Source: Streptomyces xantholiticus (GTDB taxonomy: Bacteria > Actinomycetota > Actinomycetes > Streptomycetales > Streptomycetaceae). From it: 64,000 nt of DNA. Below are positions 1-9,368 of the stretch, in pieces. Below the pieces are notes generated by a model. That model had not been told where the DNA came from and searched no databases. It was given only the letters and a program-made list of their open reading frames with translations. The position numbers and the translations under genes are program-made. Within the stretch, counting starts at the first letter, position 1, and each line of letters opens with the position of its first letter. The stretch is taken from assembly GCF_014651015.1 (NCBI RefSeq), contig NZ_BMWB01000027.1, positions 19,956 to 83,955 of the forward strand. Direction: 5' to 3'.

Positions 1-657
1 GGTGAGCGGGTCGAATTGTCCGTCGCCACCTTCGCCAATTGGGTGGCGAAGACGGCGAATCTGCTCCAGGGCGAGCTCTCCGCCGGGCCGGGCGACCGGC
101 TCGCGCTGCTGCTGCCGGCGCACTGGCAGAGCGCCGTCTGGCTGCTGGCCTGTTCCTCCGTGGGCGTGATTGCGGACGTCGGGGGTGACCCGGCGCGCGC
201 GGACCTCGTGGTGGCCGGGCCCGGGCAGTTCGACGCGGGGCTCGCGTGCGGTGGCGAGCGGATCGCGCTGTCCCTGGCGCCGCTGGGGCGCCGTTTCCCG
301 GCGCCGCCGGCGGGTTACGCCGACTACGCCGTCGAAGTGCCCGGCCAGGGCGACCGGTTCGCCGCCTACGCGCCGGTCGACCCTGACGAGCCGGCGCTGG
401 TCGTCGGTGACGTGGAACTGACGGGTGCCGAACTGGTGGAGCGGGCCCGGGCGGACGCGGACCGGCTCGGCCTCGGGCCGGGGTCGCGGCTGCTGTCGGG
501 GAAGCCGTACGACTCCTGGGACGGTCTGTCCGCCGGGCTGTTCGCCCCGCTGGCGTCCGGCGGTTCCGTGGTGCTGTGCCGGCATCTGGACGCATTGTCG
601 GAGGAGGCGTTGACGAAGCGCGTCGAGAGCGAGCGGGTCACCGCCACAGCGGTATGA
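1..657 (+). CDS. TIGR03089 family protein (5' end outside the window)
   Basis: The reading frame is open from the first base and ends at TGA 655-657. Family members usually have about 20-30 more N-terminal residues, so the true start probably lies upstream. The visible 218 codons are a compact alpha/beta domain resembling a shortened AMP-binding (acyl-CoA synthetase-like) fold, with no complete adenylation P-loop signature. Members of this actinobacterial family commonly sit beside LCP genes and glycosyltransferases, as here. No catalytic role is established. The 172-bp gap to the next gene, including a GGCGGC/GCCGCC inverted repeat near 800-815, suggests that gene is transcribed separately. 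Confidence 0.8.
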   Translation, partial: GERVELSVATFANWVAKTANLLQGELSAGPGDRLALLLPAHWQSAVWLLACSSVGVIADVGGDPARADLVVAGPGQFDAGLACGGERIALSLAPLGRRFPAPPAGYADYAVEVPGQGDRFAAYAPVDPDEPALVVGDVELTGAELVERARADADRLGLGPGSRLLSGKPYDSWDGLSAGLFAPLASGGSVVLCRHLDALSEEALTKRVESERVTATAV

Positions 658-829
658 CCGGCGCCTGACGTCCACTCGTGTGGCCCACACTCGGGCCGAG
701 CCCTCCCCGCCGGGCAGCCCCGTGCGGTGGATGATCAGCGGCAAGCGTGCTGCAACGCACAACCAAGCGCCGGGCTCAGCCGTCTAGACCAGCGATCGGC
801 GGCCCGGCGTGCCGCCGACGCCATGAAGG

Positions 830-2914
830 ATGGACGCACGAGTGACGGACAAGGCCGGCACGGGGTCCGCGGAGTCCGCTGCCGCGGACCAGGACGCTGC
901 CCCCGGAGGCCGGACCGCCCCCGGCCACGCGGCTGCGGTCGGGAGCACCAGCCCGGCTCCCGCGGACAGCCCCGCCCGCCCCACCGACCCGGCCGACGTA
1001 GGGCCCTCCGCCGCGGAACGGAGCGCCCGCCCCGCCGGGGGCGCCGTCGGCACGGACGGCCCGAGTGCCGCGGCCGCGGAGCCCGTCGGCACGGACGGCC
1101 CCGTCGCACTCGCCGAACGGGCCGTCCGCAAGGACGGCGCTGCCTTTGCCGACCCGGCCACGGCGCCCGACGACGCGGACGAGCCCGTCACGTCGACCGG
1201 CCGTGACGGCCACCGAGGGGCAGCCGACGGTCCAGCCGGCGCGGGGACGCGTTTTGAACGCGGCCTCCCCACCCGCGCGTTGGCGCCGGACGGACTGTCC
1301 GGCCCCGGCACGGACCCGGCGGAACCGGGCACGCGCCCCGGCGAGCGGGCCGGCTCCGACACCCGGGAGGGTGGTTCGACCCCGGCAGTCCGCTCCGGCA
1401 GGGGTGGTCCGGGTGATGCCGCCGAGGACGGCGACAGCACGGCCGCCGATCCGCACGGCGGGAGCCTCCGACGCGGCCGACGCGGTCGCGGGCTCGTCCA
1501 TGCCCCGGACGGCGCCCGTACAGGCGCTTCCGGCTCCGACCCGGCGGCCGGCCCGGACGGCGGAGCCGAAGCCGGTGCGGCAGCCACCGGCAACGGCCCG
1601 CGCGGCGGCGGCAACAAGCGCGGCGGCGGCAAACGCCTGGGCGGCGGAGGCCGGGGCGGGGCCGGGCCCCGCGGAGTCGGCGACCGCAGCGGCCCCGTCG
1701 ACGGAGGCCGGGGCGGGGCCTGGCCCGGCGGGCCCGGCGGGCCCGGCGCACGTGGGCCGGGCGGCGGAAGCGGCCCGGGTGATGGTGCGGGCAGGCGCCG
1801 ACGGCGTTGGGTGCGGTGGGGCGCGTTCGGTGTGTCGCTCGTACTGCTCGCCGCCGCCGGTGCCGGTTGGTGGTTCTACCGGAAGCTCGACTCCAACATC
1901 ACCACCGACATCACCGCCGCCGCCGAACTCAGGGCGTACGAGAAGGAGCGGCCCACCCCCGTCGCCACCGGCGCGCAGAACATCCTGCTCCTCGGCTCCG
2001 ACACCCGCGCCGGTGAGGGCAACAGCAAATACGGCCGTGACGAGGGCGGCGGCAGCCAGCGCTCCGACACCACGATCCTCTTGCACATCGCGGCCGACCG
2101 GAAGAGCGCGACGGCGATGTCCATCCCGCGCGACCTGATGGTCACCGTCCCGAGCTGCGGCAAGGCGGACGGCGGCCGTACCGGGGAACGGCCGGCGCAG
2201 TTCAACTGGGCCTTCCAGTTCGGCGGGGCGGCCTGCACGATCCGCACCGTCGAGAAGCTCACCGGGATCCGTATCGACCACCACATGGTGATCGACTTCC
2301 GGGGCTTCAAGGACATGGTGGACGCCGTGGACGGCGTCGAGGTGTGTCTGAAGGAGCCGATCGACGACAAGGACGCGCGCCTCGAGCTGCCGACCGGGCC
2401 GCAGACGCTCCACGGCGAGCAGGCCCTCGGGTTCGTCAGGGCCCGTAAGACGCTGGGCAACGGCAGCGACACCGAACGCATGGAGCGCCAGCAGCAGTTC
2501 CTGGGCGCCCTGGTCAAGAAGGTGCAGAGCAACGGCGTGCTGCTGAACCCGACGCGGCTCTATCCGGTGCTTGACGCGGCGACCAAGTCGATCACCACCG
2601 ATCCCGGTCTCGACTCGCTCAGGGACCTCTACGATCTGACGCGATCAATTCGCAGTATTCCGACCGAAAAGGTCCAATTTCTCACCGTTCCACGGCAGCC
2701 GCATTCCTCTGACCCGAATCGGGACGAACTCGTCCAGCCCGAGGCCGAGCAGCTTTTCGAGAGCCTGCGCGAGGACGCACCCGTCACCGTCGTGCCGAAC
2801 GACGAGAGGGAGACCGGCCGGGCCACCGGGGAGCCGGATGCGGGTGTGACCACCGGACCGAGCCCTACACCGACATTTCCCGGCACCAATGCCGCCGAAG
2901 GGATGTGTGAGTGA
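830..2914 (+). CDS. LCP family protein 1 with very long disordered N-terminus
   Basis: This is a LytR-CpsA-Psr protein. Known members transfer polyprenyl-phosphate-linked glycopolymers (teichoic-type polymers, arabinogalactan, capsule) onto peptidoglycan at the outer membrane face. The first ~320 residues are low-complexity Ala/Gly/Pro/Asp with Arg-rich patches and repeated GTDGP units. One transmembrane helix follows at ~327-348, after an Arg cluster, then the extracellular LCP domain from ~384. That domain begins NILLLGSDTR and contains SIPRDLMV and the late GEQALGFVRARK motif. There is no LytR_C domain; the tail is Thr/Pro-rich. ATG 830 is the first start in frame. At 694 residues it is far longer than typical LCPs (300-500) because of the cytoplasmic extension. 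Confidence 0.88.
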   Translation: MDARVTDKAGTGSAESAAADQDAAPGGRTAPGHAAAVGSTSPAPADSPARPTDPADVGPSAAERSARPAGGAVGTDGPSAAAAEPVGTDGPVALAERAVRKDGAAFADPATAPDDADEPVTSTGRDGHRGAADGPAGAGTRFERGLPTRALAPDGLSGPGTDPAEPGTRPGERAGSDTREGGSTPAVRSGRGGPGDAAEDGDSTAADPHGGSLRRGRRGRGLVHAPDGARTGASGSDPAAGPDGGAEAGAAATGNGPRGGGNKRGGGKRLGGGGRGGAGPRGVGDRSGPVDGGRGGAWPGGPGGPGARGPGGGSGPGDGAGRRRRRWVRWGAFGVSLVLLAAAGAGWWFYRKLDSNITTDITAAAELRAYEKERPTPVATGAQNILLLGSDTRAGEGNSKYGRDEGGGSQRSDTTILLHIAADRKSATAMSIPRDLMVTVPSCGKADGGRTGERPAQFNWAFQFGGAACTIRTVEKLTGIRIDHHMVIDFRGFKDMVDAVDGVEVCLKEPIDDKDARLELPTGPQTLHGEQALGFVRARKTLGNGSDTERMERQQQFLGALVKKVQSNGVLLNPTRLYPVLDAATKSITTDPGLDSLRDLYDLTRSIRSIPTEKVQFLTVPRQPHSSDPNRDELVQPEAEQLFESLREDAPVTVVPNDERETGRATGEPDAGVTTGPSPTPTFPGTNAAEGMCE

Positions 2915-3136
2915 AGCGATGGCCAAATGGAAGCAGAGAGTGCACACGGAATGGGCGTATTGCCCACATGTAAGGGGCGTGGAATTTGTCACGGGCGTCG
3001 CTCGACGCTGAACTGGGCGGATAGTGTGGCGCGATCCGGTGCTCCCGACCCCGTGTCGCGCACTGCTGGATCGAAGGACCGAGCGCCTGTCGGGGGGAGG
3101 CGCCTCGCGTGGCACCGACGGAGGACTCAAGCAACC

Positions 3137-4897
3137 GTGGATGCACAAAGCCGTGAGCGGGCGGACGAGATCGACCCCGCCGACCAGTGGGTACTCAACC
3201 CGCAGACCGGCAATTACGAGCTGCGACTGGATCAATCCGCACCGCAGTCGATTCCCTCCGCCAGAGGTCCGAAGTCCAGAGGAACAGGGGCCGGAAGAGC
3301 CGGAGGGCCCGGCACCGCGGTGGCCGGAACCGGCACCCGGCGCCGTACGCCGACCCCGGCCACAGAGGTCCCCGGCCAGCGCAGCCGGCGCGCCGTAGAC
3401 GCCTCCGGCGGCCGCGCGGCGCAGCAGCAGACGGGCAGGCGCAAACGAAAGCCGGCCGCGTCGCGCAGGAAGAAAGCGCTGCTGTGGACATCCAGCACCC
3501 TCGCGCTGCTGCTCGTCGGCACCGCGACAGCCGGATACCTCTACTACGAGCACCTCAACTCGAACATCAACTCGATCTCCGACGACGGGGCCGGCACCGG
3601 CGGCTTCAGCAAGGACCGCGCGATCAACGTCCTGCTGATCGGCACGGACAAGCGCACCGGCTCGGGCAACGAGGGCTACGGCGACAAGAACAGCGCCGGC
3701 CACGCGGACACCACCGTGCTGCTGCACGTGTCCAAGGACCGCACCAACGCGACGGCGCTGAGCATCCCGCGCGACCTGGTCACGGACATCCCGGACTGCC
3801 CGACCACGCAGGATGACGGGACGACGAAGACCATCCCCGGCGAGGACGGCGTCCGGTTCAACATCAGCCTCGGCCAGTCGGGCCGCACGCCGAGCTGCGC
3901 GATGCGCACGGTCACCGAGCTCACCGGTATCCAGCCGGACCACTTCATGGTGGCCGACTTCAACGCGGTCAAGACACTGACATCGGCGGTCGGCGGTGTC
4001 CCCATCTGCCTCAACAAGGACATAAAGGACCCCGACTCCAAACTCGATCTCCCGGCAGGCGAGCACACGGTCGAGGGCGAGGAGGCCCTGGCGTTCGTCC
4101 GCACCCGGCACGCGGTCGGATTCGGCGGCGACCTGGACCGCATCAAGCTTCAGCAGCAGTTCCTCAGTTCGCTGATGCGCACACTGAAGTCGAACGACAC
4201 CCTCACCAGTCCGACGAAGCTGTTCAAGCTGGCCGAGGCCGGCACGAAGGCCCTGACGGTCGACTCCAAGATCGACGACATCGGCAAACTCCGCGACCTG
4301 GGTCTGGAACTCGGCAAGTTCGACATGAAGAACCTGACCTTCGCCACCGTGCCCGTCAGGGACAACCCGACCGAGAGGGTCAAGGCGACGGTCGTCCTCG
4401 ACGAGGCCAAGGCGGAGCAGCTGTTCACGATGGTCCGCGAGGACGTCTCCCTCACCGAGGTCGAGCAACAGAAGAAGGCGGCCAAGGACAAGCAGAACGC
4501 CCTCCTCAAGGGCACCAGGGCCGAGGCCTCCGACGTCCGCGTCGACGTCTTCAACGGCGGCGGCCCTCAGGGCGCCGCGCAGAAGACCCTCGACTGGTTG
4601 CAGAACACCGAGGGCGTGCTGAAGTCCTCCAACAAGGGCAACGCGCCGGCGGACGTCCCGAGGACGACGCTGGAGTACGCGCCGAACCAGGCCGACCAGG
4701 CCCGCAAGCTCGCGGAATTGATGGGCCTGCCGGCCGCGGCGCTGAAGCCCGGCACGGAGGACGCGCAGGGTCTGGAAGCGATGACGCTGACGATCGGGCC
4801 CGACTTCAAGGGCGCAGGGGTGCCCATCACCGGTCCGGCGAAGGTGCCGGACGACATCCAGAAAGTCGAAGCCGACAAGAAGGTCTGCGCCGAGTGA
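3137..4897 (+). CDS. LCP family protein 2 with C-terminal LytR_C domain
   Basis: Single-pass LCP glycopolymer transferase of 586 residues. GTG 3137 is preferred over an in-frame codon at 2927 because GGAGG (3120-3124) precedes it and the intervening stretch does not read like family protein. Order: polar Arg/Gln-rich cytoplasmic segment 1-112, membrane helix ~114-137, LCP domain from ~164 (NVLLIGTDKR; SIPRDLVTDIP; GEEALAFVRTRH; the basic/acidic residues that bind pyrophosphate lie in these motifs), then a LytR_C-type domain from ~464 (VDVFNGGG). The 222-bp gap from LCP 1 leaves room for its own promoter. It shares the helix and juxtamembrane YYEHLNS sequence with LCP 3, so the two look like a recent duplication. 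Confidence 0.9.
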   Translation: MDAQSRERADEIDPADQWVLNPQTGNYELRLDQSAPQSIPSARGPKSRGTGAGRAGGPGTAVAGTGTRRRTPTPATEVPGQRSRRAVDASGGRAAQQQTGRRKRKPAASRRKKALLWTSSTLALLLVGTATAGYLYYEHLNSNINSISDDGAGTGGFSKDRAINVLLIGTDKRTGSGNEGYGDKNSAGHADTTVLLHVSKDRTNATALSIPRDLVTDIPDCPTTQDDGTTKTIPGEDGVRFNISLGQSGRTPSCAMRTVTELTGIQPDHFMVADFNAVKTLTSAVGGVPICLNKDIKDPDSKLDLPAGEHTVEGEEALAFVRTRHAVGFGGDLDRIKLQQQFLSSLMRTLKSNDTLTSPTKLFKLAEAGTKALTVDSKIDDIGKLRDLGLELGKFDMKNLTFATVPVRDNPTERVKATVVLDEAKAEQLFTMVREDVSLTEVEQQKKAAKDKQNALLKGTRAEASDVRVDVFNGGGPQGAAQKTLDWLQNTEGVLKSSNKGNAPADVPRTTLEYAPNQADQARKLAELMGLPAAALKPGTEDAQGLEAMTLTIGPDFKGAGVPITGPAKVPDDIQKVEADKKVCAE

Positions 4898-4947
4898 CAC
4901 CGGAGAAACGGCTCACGGCGCGGGCCTGAATACAGGGGGGACCAGGG

Positions 4948-6654
4948 GTGGGACGGAACAGCGTGCGTGGGGAGGGGACCCGGGAGCACGCGGCGGAACC
5001 CGGCGATCTCGGCTGGGACGAGGGGCCGTACGGCGAGGGGGCCGGTCGTGTTCCCGGCAGCCGTACGACTCCGGACGACGAGCGGAGCTCGACGGACGCC
5101 ACGCCGCAGGGGGCCACCGGGGGCCACCGGCGTGGTGGGGCCCGGCGGCCGAAGCGCGGCAAGCGCCGGATACTGCGCGGCATGGCGATCACCGTGTCGG
5201 TGCTGGTGCTCGGTACCGCCGGTGCGGGCTACCTCTACTACGAGCACCTGAACAGCAAGCTCAAGAAGGACGACCTCACACTCGGCGACGCGATGCCCGA
5301 CCACAAGGCGAACGCGGCCGGTCAGACACCGCTGAACATCCTGCTGATCGGCTCCGACGCGCGGGACTCCACGGCGAACCAGAAGCTCGGCGGCGCCAAG
5401 GACAGCTTCGGCGCAACGCCGCTCGCCGACGTCCAGATGCTGCTCCACCTCTCCGCGGACCGCAGCAACATCTCGGTCATCAGCATGCCGCGGGACACGC
5501 TCGTGAACATCCCGGAGTGCACCGACCCGGACACCGAGAAGACCTACCCGGCCACCGAACTCGCGCTCACCAACGAGTCACTCGGCCGCGGCGGGCCGGG
5601 ATGCACGGTCGCCACCTGGTACGACCTCACCGGTATCACCATCGACCACTTCATGATGATCGACTTCGCGGGTGTGGTCTCCATGGCCGACGCGATCGGG
5701 GGCGTCCCGGTCTGCGTCGAGGAGAACATCCACTCCCGTACGCGTGACGGCAAGGGCTCCGGTCTCAAACTGGAGGAGGGCACGACCCACATCCAGGGCG
5801 AGCAGGCACTGCAGTGGCTGCGGACCCGCTACGGGTTCGACGACGGCACCGACCTGGCCCGTGCGCACGGGCAGCACATGTACATGAACTCGATGGTCCG
5901 TGAGCTGCGCAGGAACACCAAGCTCACCGACCCGAACAAGCTGCGCAAGCTCGCCGAGGCGGCGATCGACGCACTCACCGTCGACAAGGGCATCAACACC
6001 GTCAAGGACCTGTACGACCTGGGTACGGAGCTCAAGAGCGTCCCTACCGCCCGCATCACGATGACGACCATGCCGAACGTCTACAGCCAGCGGCCCGAGC
6101 CCCGGTTCAGGGGCAAGGTGGAGCCGATGCCGGGTGACGCGGAGCAGTTGTTCCGTATGGTCCGTGAGGACGTTCCGCTGGACGGCAAGGCGCCGAAGAA
6201 GCCCCCGGCCGCGCCCGCGAAGTCCAAGGACGAGGCCGCGGCTCCCGAGGAGATCGCGGTGATGGTGCAGAACGGCACGGGCGGCGACGGGCAGATCGCC
6301 GAGCGGGGCCGGGCGACGGCCGTCACCGGGCTGCTGGTCGACAAGGGCTTCGCCCTGGCCAAGGCCGACAGCACGCTCGACCCCCAGAAGACGACGATGA
6401 TCCGGTTCTCCAACGCCGAACTGGAGGGCGACGCACAGGCGGTCGCCGAGTCCCTCGGAGTTCCGCTGAGTTCGGTGAAGAAGTCCACCGATGCCACCGG
6501 TATCCAGCTGATCGTCGGCGCGGACTGGCGGGAGGGCGACGCCTATCCGAAGTCGGCCGCCAGGACCGACAACAGGACCCCGGACACGGCGAACGTCCTC
6601 CAGGGTGACGACGAGGGGGCCTGCATGCCGGTGCAGAAGGGCTTCACCTGGTAG
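4948..6654 (+). CDS. LCP family protein 3 with C-terminal LytR_C domain
   Basis: LCP glycopolymer-peptidoglycan ligase of 568 residues starting at GTG 4948 behind a purine-rich AGGGGGG site (4934-4940). A charged cytoplasmic N-terminus of ~72 residues precedes the membrane helix (~75-98, ending YYEHL as in LCP 2). The LCP domain begins near residue 130 (NILLIGSDAR) with SMPRDTLVNIP and GEQALQWLRTRY. A LytR_C-type C-terminal domain starts near 436 (VMVQNGTGG). Only 50 bp separates it from LCP 2, so the two are probably cotranscribed. As is usual for actinobacterial LCP sets, which glycopolymer each paralogue handles cannot be read from sequence. Confidence 0.9.
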   Translation: MGRNSVRGEGTREHAAEPGDLGWDEGPYGEGAGRVPGSRTTPDDERSSTDATPQGATGGHRRGGARRPKRGKRRILRGMAITVSVLVLGTAGAGYLYYEHLNSKLKKDDLTLGDAMPDHKANAAGQTPLNILLIGSDARDSTANQKLGGAKDSFGATPLADVQMLLHLSADRSNISVISMPRDTLVNIPECTDPDTEKTYPATELALTNESLGRGGPGCTVATWYDLTGITIDHFMMIDFAGVVSMADAIGGVPVCVEENIHSRTRDGKGSGLKLEEGTTHIQGEQALQWLRTRYGFDDGTDLARAHGQHMYMNSMVRELRRNTKLTDPNKLRKLAEAAIDALTVDKGINTVKDLYDLGTELKSVPTARITMTTMPNVYSQRPEPRFRGKVEPMPGDAEQLFRMVREDVPLDGKAPKKPPAAPAKSKDEAAAPEEIAVMVQNGTGGDGQIAERGRATAVTGLLVDKGFALAKADSTLDPQKTTMIRFSNAELEGDAQAVAESLGVPLSSVKKSTDATGIQLIVGADWREGDAYPKSAARTDNRTPDTANVLQGDDEGACMPVQKGFTW

Positions 6655-6720
6655 CAGCGCTGCATGCCCGAGGGTCCGGTCGCGCGTGTGGCCGGGCCCT
6701 TCGCCATGTCCGCAGCAGTG

Positions 6721-7737
6721 TCAGGCCGTTGCCGTCTTCGCCGCCGGGCGGCGGCTGGCGATGACCTTCTTCGCCAGCGAGCGGGGGCTGGTGAGGAAGC
6801 CGTACCCCCACGACATGTGCATCGTCGCCAGTGCCACCGGGATCTGCAGCCGGGCCTTGAGCGAGAGACCCTTGCCCGCCGGGAGCGAGCCTGCGGTGAT
6901 CGCCGCGAGGTAGCCGCCGGGGACGACGAAGGCCCACGGGGTGAGCGTGACTCCGGCGACGACACCGGCGGCAACGGCGCACACGGCGGTCGGCGGGGCA
7001 AGGTAACGCAGGTTGATCGAACCCTGGTGGTAGCGGGCGACGACGTGCCGCCAGCGGCCGTAGCCCTTGTACTGCTTGGCGAGCGCCCGCACGGACGGCC
7101 GCGGGCGGTAGCGGACCTTGAGCTCCGGCGAGAACCAGATCAGACCGCCGGCCTCGCGGATGCGGAAGTTCAGCTCCCAGTCCTGGGCGCGGATGAACTC
7201 CTCGTTGTAGCCGCCCTGCTGCTCCAGCGCCTCACGGCGGAACACCCCGAGGTAGACGGTCTCCGCCGGGCCGGCCTGGCCGCCGGTGTGGAACGCCGCG
7301 TTGCCGACGCCTATTTTCGAGGTCATCGCGGCGGCGACCGCGTCCTCCCAGGCGTTCTCGCCCTCGGCGTGCATAATGCCGCCGACGTTCTGCGCGCCGG
7401 TCTCGTCCAGCAGGCGGACCGCGGTAGCGATGTAGTTCGGCGAGAGCATGCCGTGCCCGTCGACGCGCACCACGACGGGGTGGCGGGAGGCCTTGATCGC
7501 GGCGTTCAGCGCGGCGGGGGTGCGGCCGGTCGGGTTCGGCACGGTGTGGACGCGGGAGTCCTCCCGTACGAGCTCGGCGGCGATCTCGTCGGTACGGTCC
7601 GTGGACGGTCCGAGCGCGATCACCACCTCCATCTCTCCGCCGTACTCCTGCTCGAGGATGTGGCGGACGGAGTTGCGCAGATGCCGCTCCTCGTTGAGGA
7701 CCGGCATGATCACGGAGACAGGGGGCGTGGCGTTCAT
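6721..7737 (-). CDS. Glycosyltransferase family 2 protein
   Basis: A 338-residue GT-A fold glycosyltransferase, probably acting at the cytoplasmic membrane on a sugar-polymer or lipid-linked intermediate. It starts MNATPPVSVIMPVLNE, a typical GT2 nucleotide-binding beginning. It also has a VRVDGHG segment in the DXD region and a QDWELNFRI motif matching the (Q/R)XXRW-like acceptor region. Hydrophobic segments after residue ~245 suggest membrane association. The start is ATG at 7737; longer in-frame extensions run into sequence encoding the divergent LCP. It lies convergent with LCP 3 and divergent from LCP 4, consistent with making a wall polymer that LCP proteins attach; that link is inference. 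Confidence 0.85.
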   Translation of the reverse strand: MNATPPVSVIMPVLNEERHLRNSVRHILEQEYGGEMEVVIALGPSTDRTDEIAAELVREDSRVHTVPNPTGRTPAALNAAIKASRHPVVVRVDGHGMLSPNYIATAVRLLDETGAQNVGGIMHAEGENAWEDAVAAAMTSKIGVGNAAFHTGGQAGPAETVYLGVFRREALEQQGGYNEEFIRAQDWELNFRIREAGGLIWFSPELKVRYRPRPSVRALAKQYKGYGRWRHVVARYHQGSINLRYLAPPTAVCAVAAGVVAGVTLTPWAFVVPGGYLAAITAGSLPAGKGLSLKARLQIPVALATMHMSWGYGFLTSPRSLAKKVIASRRPAAKTATA

Positions 7738-7846
7738 CGTCCGCCACGTTACCGCGAACGGGGGACAGCCAGGCGCGGCGGCCACAGCCGCGGATCGTGC
7801 GGGCCTACAGTGCGGGGCATCCCCTGTCGTCCGCGGAGGTGCCCTC

Positions 7847-9355
7847 TTGCCCACACCGCCCCGCCCGCGCCCCCGCCCCCGCCCGGCCCCGCAGCGCGGC
7901 GGTACCGGGCGGCCGGACGCACGGCAGACGGCACGGCAGACGGCACGGCAGACGGGCGGCAGCAGGCGGCCGGCGCGGCCGCGCTGGGGCACGCGGATCG
8001 TGACGACCGTGTCGGTGCTGGTGCTGGGGGTGGGCGGCATCGGGCATGCCGTGGTCACCGGACTCGACACCGGGATCAGCCGGGTCGACCCGTTCCGCGA
8101 CATGAAGAACCGCCCGGAGTCCGGCCGCGGCATGAACCTCCTCGTGGTCGGCACCGACGGCCGGGACAAGATCACCCCGGCGCAGCGGAAGAAGTACCGG
8201 CTCGGCGGTGCGCCCTGCAACTGCACCGACACGATCATGCTGGTGCACGTCTCCAAGGACCGGGAGCGTGCCAGCGTCGTCAGCCTGCCCCGGGACAGTT
8301 ACGCGGAGATGCCCGAGCACGTCGACACCACCACGGGCAAGCGCCACAAGCCGCACCCGGTGAAGCTGAACGCCGCCTATGCCGAGGGCGGTCCCGCCCT
8401 GACCGTGCGGACGGTGGAGAACATGACCCAGGTGAAGGTCGACCACTATCTGGAGGTCGACTTCAGCAGCTTCATGGAGACGGTGGACGTGGTGGGAGGT
8501 GTGGAGGTCTGCACCGCGCGTCCCATGAAGGACTCGCACACCGGCCTCGACCTGCCGGTCGGCACCCACAAGCTCGACGGCGGGCAGGCGCTGCAGTACG
8601 TGCGCTCACGCCATATCGACGGCGCTGCCGACCTGGGGCGGATGCAACGCCAACAGCGCTTCCTGGCGGCTCTCGTCGACCGGGCGACCAGCAGCGGCGT
8701 CCTGCTGAACCCGGTGAAGTTCCGCACGGCCACCTCGACCATGCTGAAGTCGGTCCGGGCCGACAGGAACTTCGGCACCCGGGAGATCCTCGCTCTCGGC
8801 AGGGCCATGCGGGGCTTCTCACCGGCCTCCTCCGAGTTCACCTCCGTGCCCGTCCGCGACGTCGGCTTCCACGTCAAGGGCATCGGCTCCACCGTGAAGT
8901 GGGACGACGCCAAGGCGACGAAGCTCTTCCAGTTGCTGCGCGAGGACAAGCCGCTCGCACCGCACCGCCCGGAGCATCCGAAGACCACGGTCGTCGCCGT
9001 CGATCCGAAACAGATCCGGGTGCAGGTCTACAACGGGACACACGTCAAAGGCCTCGGGGACAAGGTCGACAAGGCACTGCACGACATCGGCTTCGACACG
9101 ACACGCGCCCCGCGGAACGGCGGCAGCGGCCAGGTGAAGCACACGTATGTGACGTACGACCCACGCTGGGACCGCTCGGCGAAGTCCCTCCAGGCCGCAC
9201 TGCCCGGCGCGGAGCTGCGCCCCGTGGAGGGCCAGGGCGCCACGCTGAAGGTGATGGCCGGTGACGACTACGAAGGCGTCACAGCCGTACGGGCCGAGGA
9301 GACGCACCGCGGGAAGTTCGGCGCGGTGACGGGCGACCAGGTCGTCTGCCCGTGA
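7847..9355 (+). CDS. LCP family protein 4 with C-terminal LytR_C domain
   Basis: A 502-residue LCP transferase. TTG 7847 is chosen because GGAGG (7835-7839) lies 7 bases upstream and the protein then begins with the Pro/Arg-rich cytoplasmic tail usual in the family; the frame stays open further upstream but overlaps the divergent GT2 start region. The tail contains three ARQT units encoded by a 12-bp DNA repeat. The membrane helix is ~50-73, the LCP domain starts ~96 (NLLVVGTDGRD) with SLPRDSYAEMP and GGQALQYVRSRH, and LytR_C starts ~390 (VQVYNGTHV). The LCP loop carries a CNC pair (GAPCNCTDT) not seen in its four neighbours. Confidence 0.87.
   Translation: MPTPPRPRPRPRPAPQRGGTGRPDARQTARQTARQTGGSRRPARPRWGTRIVTTVSVLVLGVGGIGHAVVTGLDTGISRVDPFRDMKNRPESGRGMNLLVVGTDGRDKITPAQRKKYRLGGAPCNCTDTIMLVHVSKDRERASVVSLPRDSYAEMPEHVDTTTGKRHKPHPVKLNAAYAEGGPALTVRTVENMTQVKVDHYLEVDFSSFMETVDVVGGVEVCTARPMKDSHTGLDLPVGTHKLDGGQALQYVRSRHIDGAADLGRMQRQQRFLAALVDRATSSGVLLNPVKFRTATSTMLKSVRADRNFGTREILALGRAMRGFSPASSEFTSVPVRDVGFHVKGIGSTVKWDDAKATKLFQLLREDKPLAPHRPEHPKTTVVAVDPKQIRVQVYNGTHVKGLGDKVDKALHDIGFDTTRAPRNGGSGQVKHTYVTYDPRWDRSAKSLQAALPGAELRPVEGQGATLKVMAGDDYEGVTAVRAEETHRGKFGAVTGDQVVCP
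7921..7956 (+). repeat. 12-bp tandem repeat inside LCP 4
   Basis: Three copies of a 12-bp unit (ACGGCAGACGGC phase) encode three successive ARQT tetrapeptides in the cytoplasmic tail. They are in frame, so copy-number change would only alter tail length. Confidence 0.7.
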
Positions 9356-9368
9356 CTGAGGGGCGGGG

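Noticed and set aside
776..2413. Long minus-strand open frame opposite LCP 1
   Set aside because: Composition is Arg/Gly/Val/Ala typical of the antisense of biased GC-rich codons, with no domain; LCP motifs on the + strand explain the region.
2645..4900. 751-codon minus-strand frame opposite LCP 2
   Set aside because: Leu/Val/Arg/Asp-rich shadow frame with no recognisable motif and wrong third-position bias; the + strand encodes LCP and LytR_C domains.
6664..9264. 866-codon + strand frame across the GT2 gene
   Set aside because: It is the antisense of GT2 followed by an off-frame reading of LCP 4; no homology pattern.
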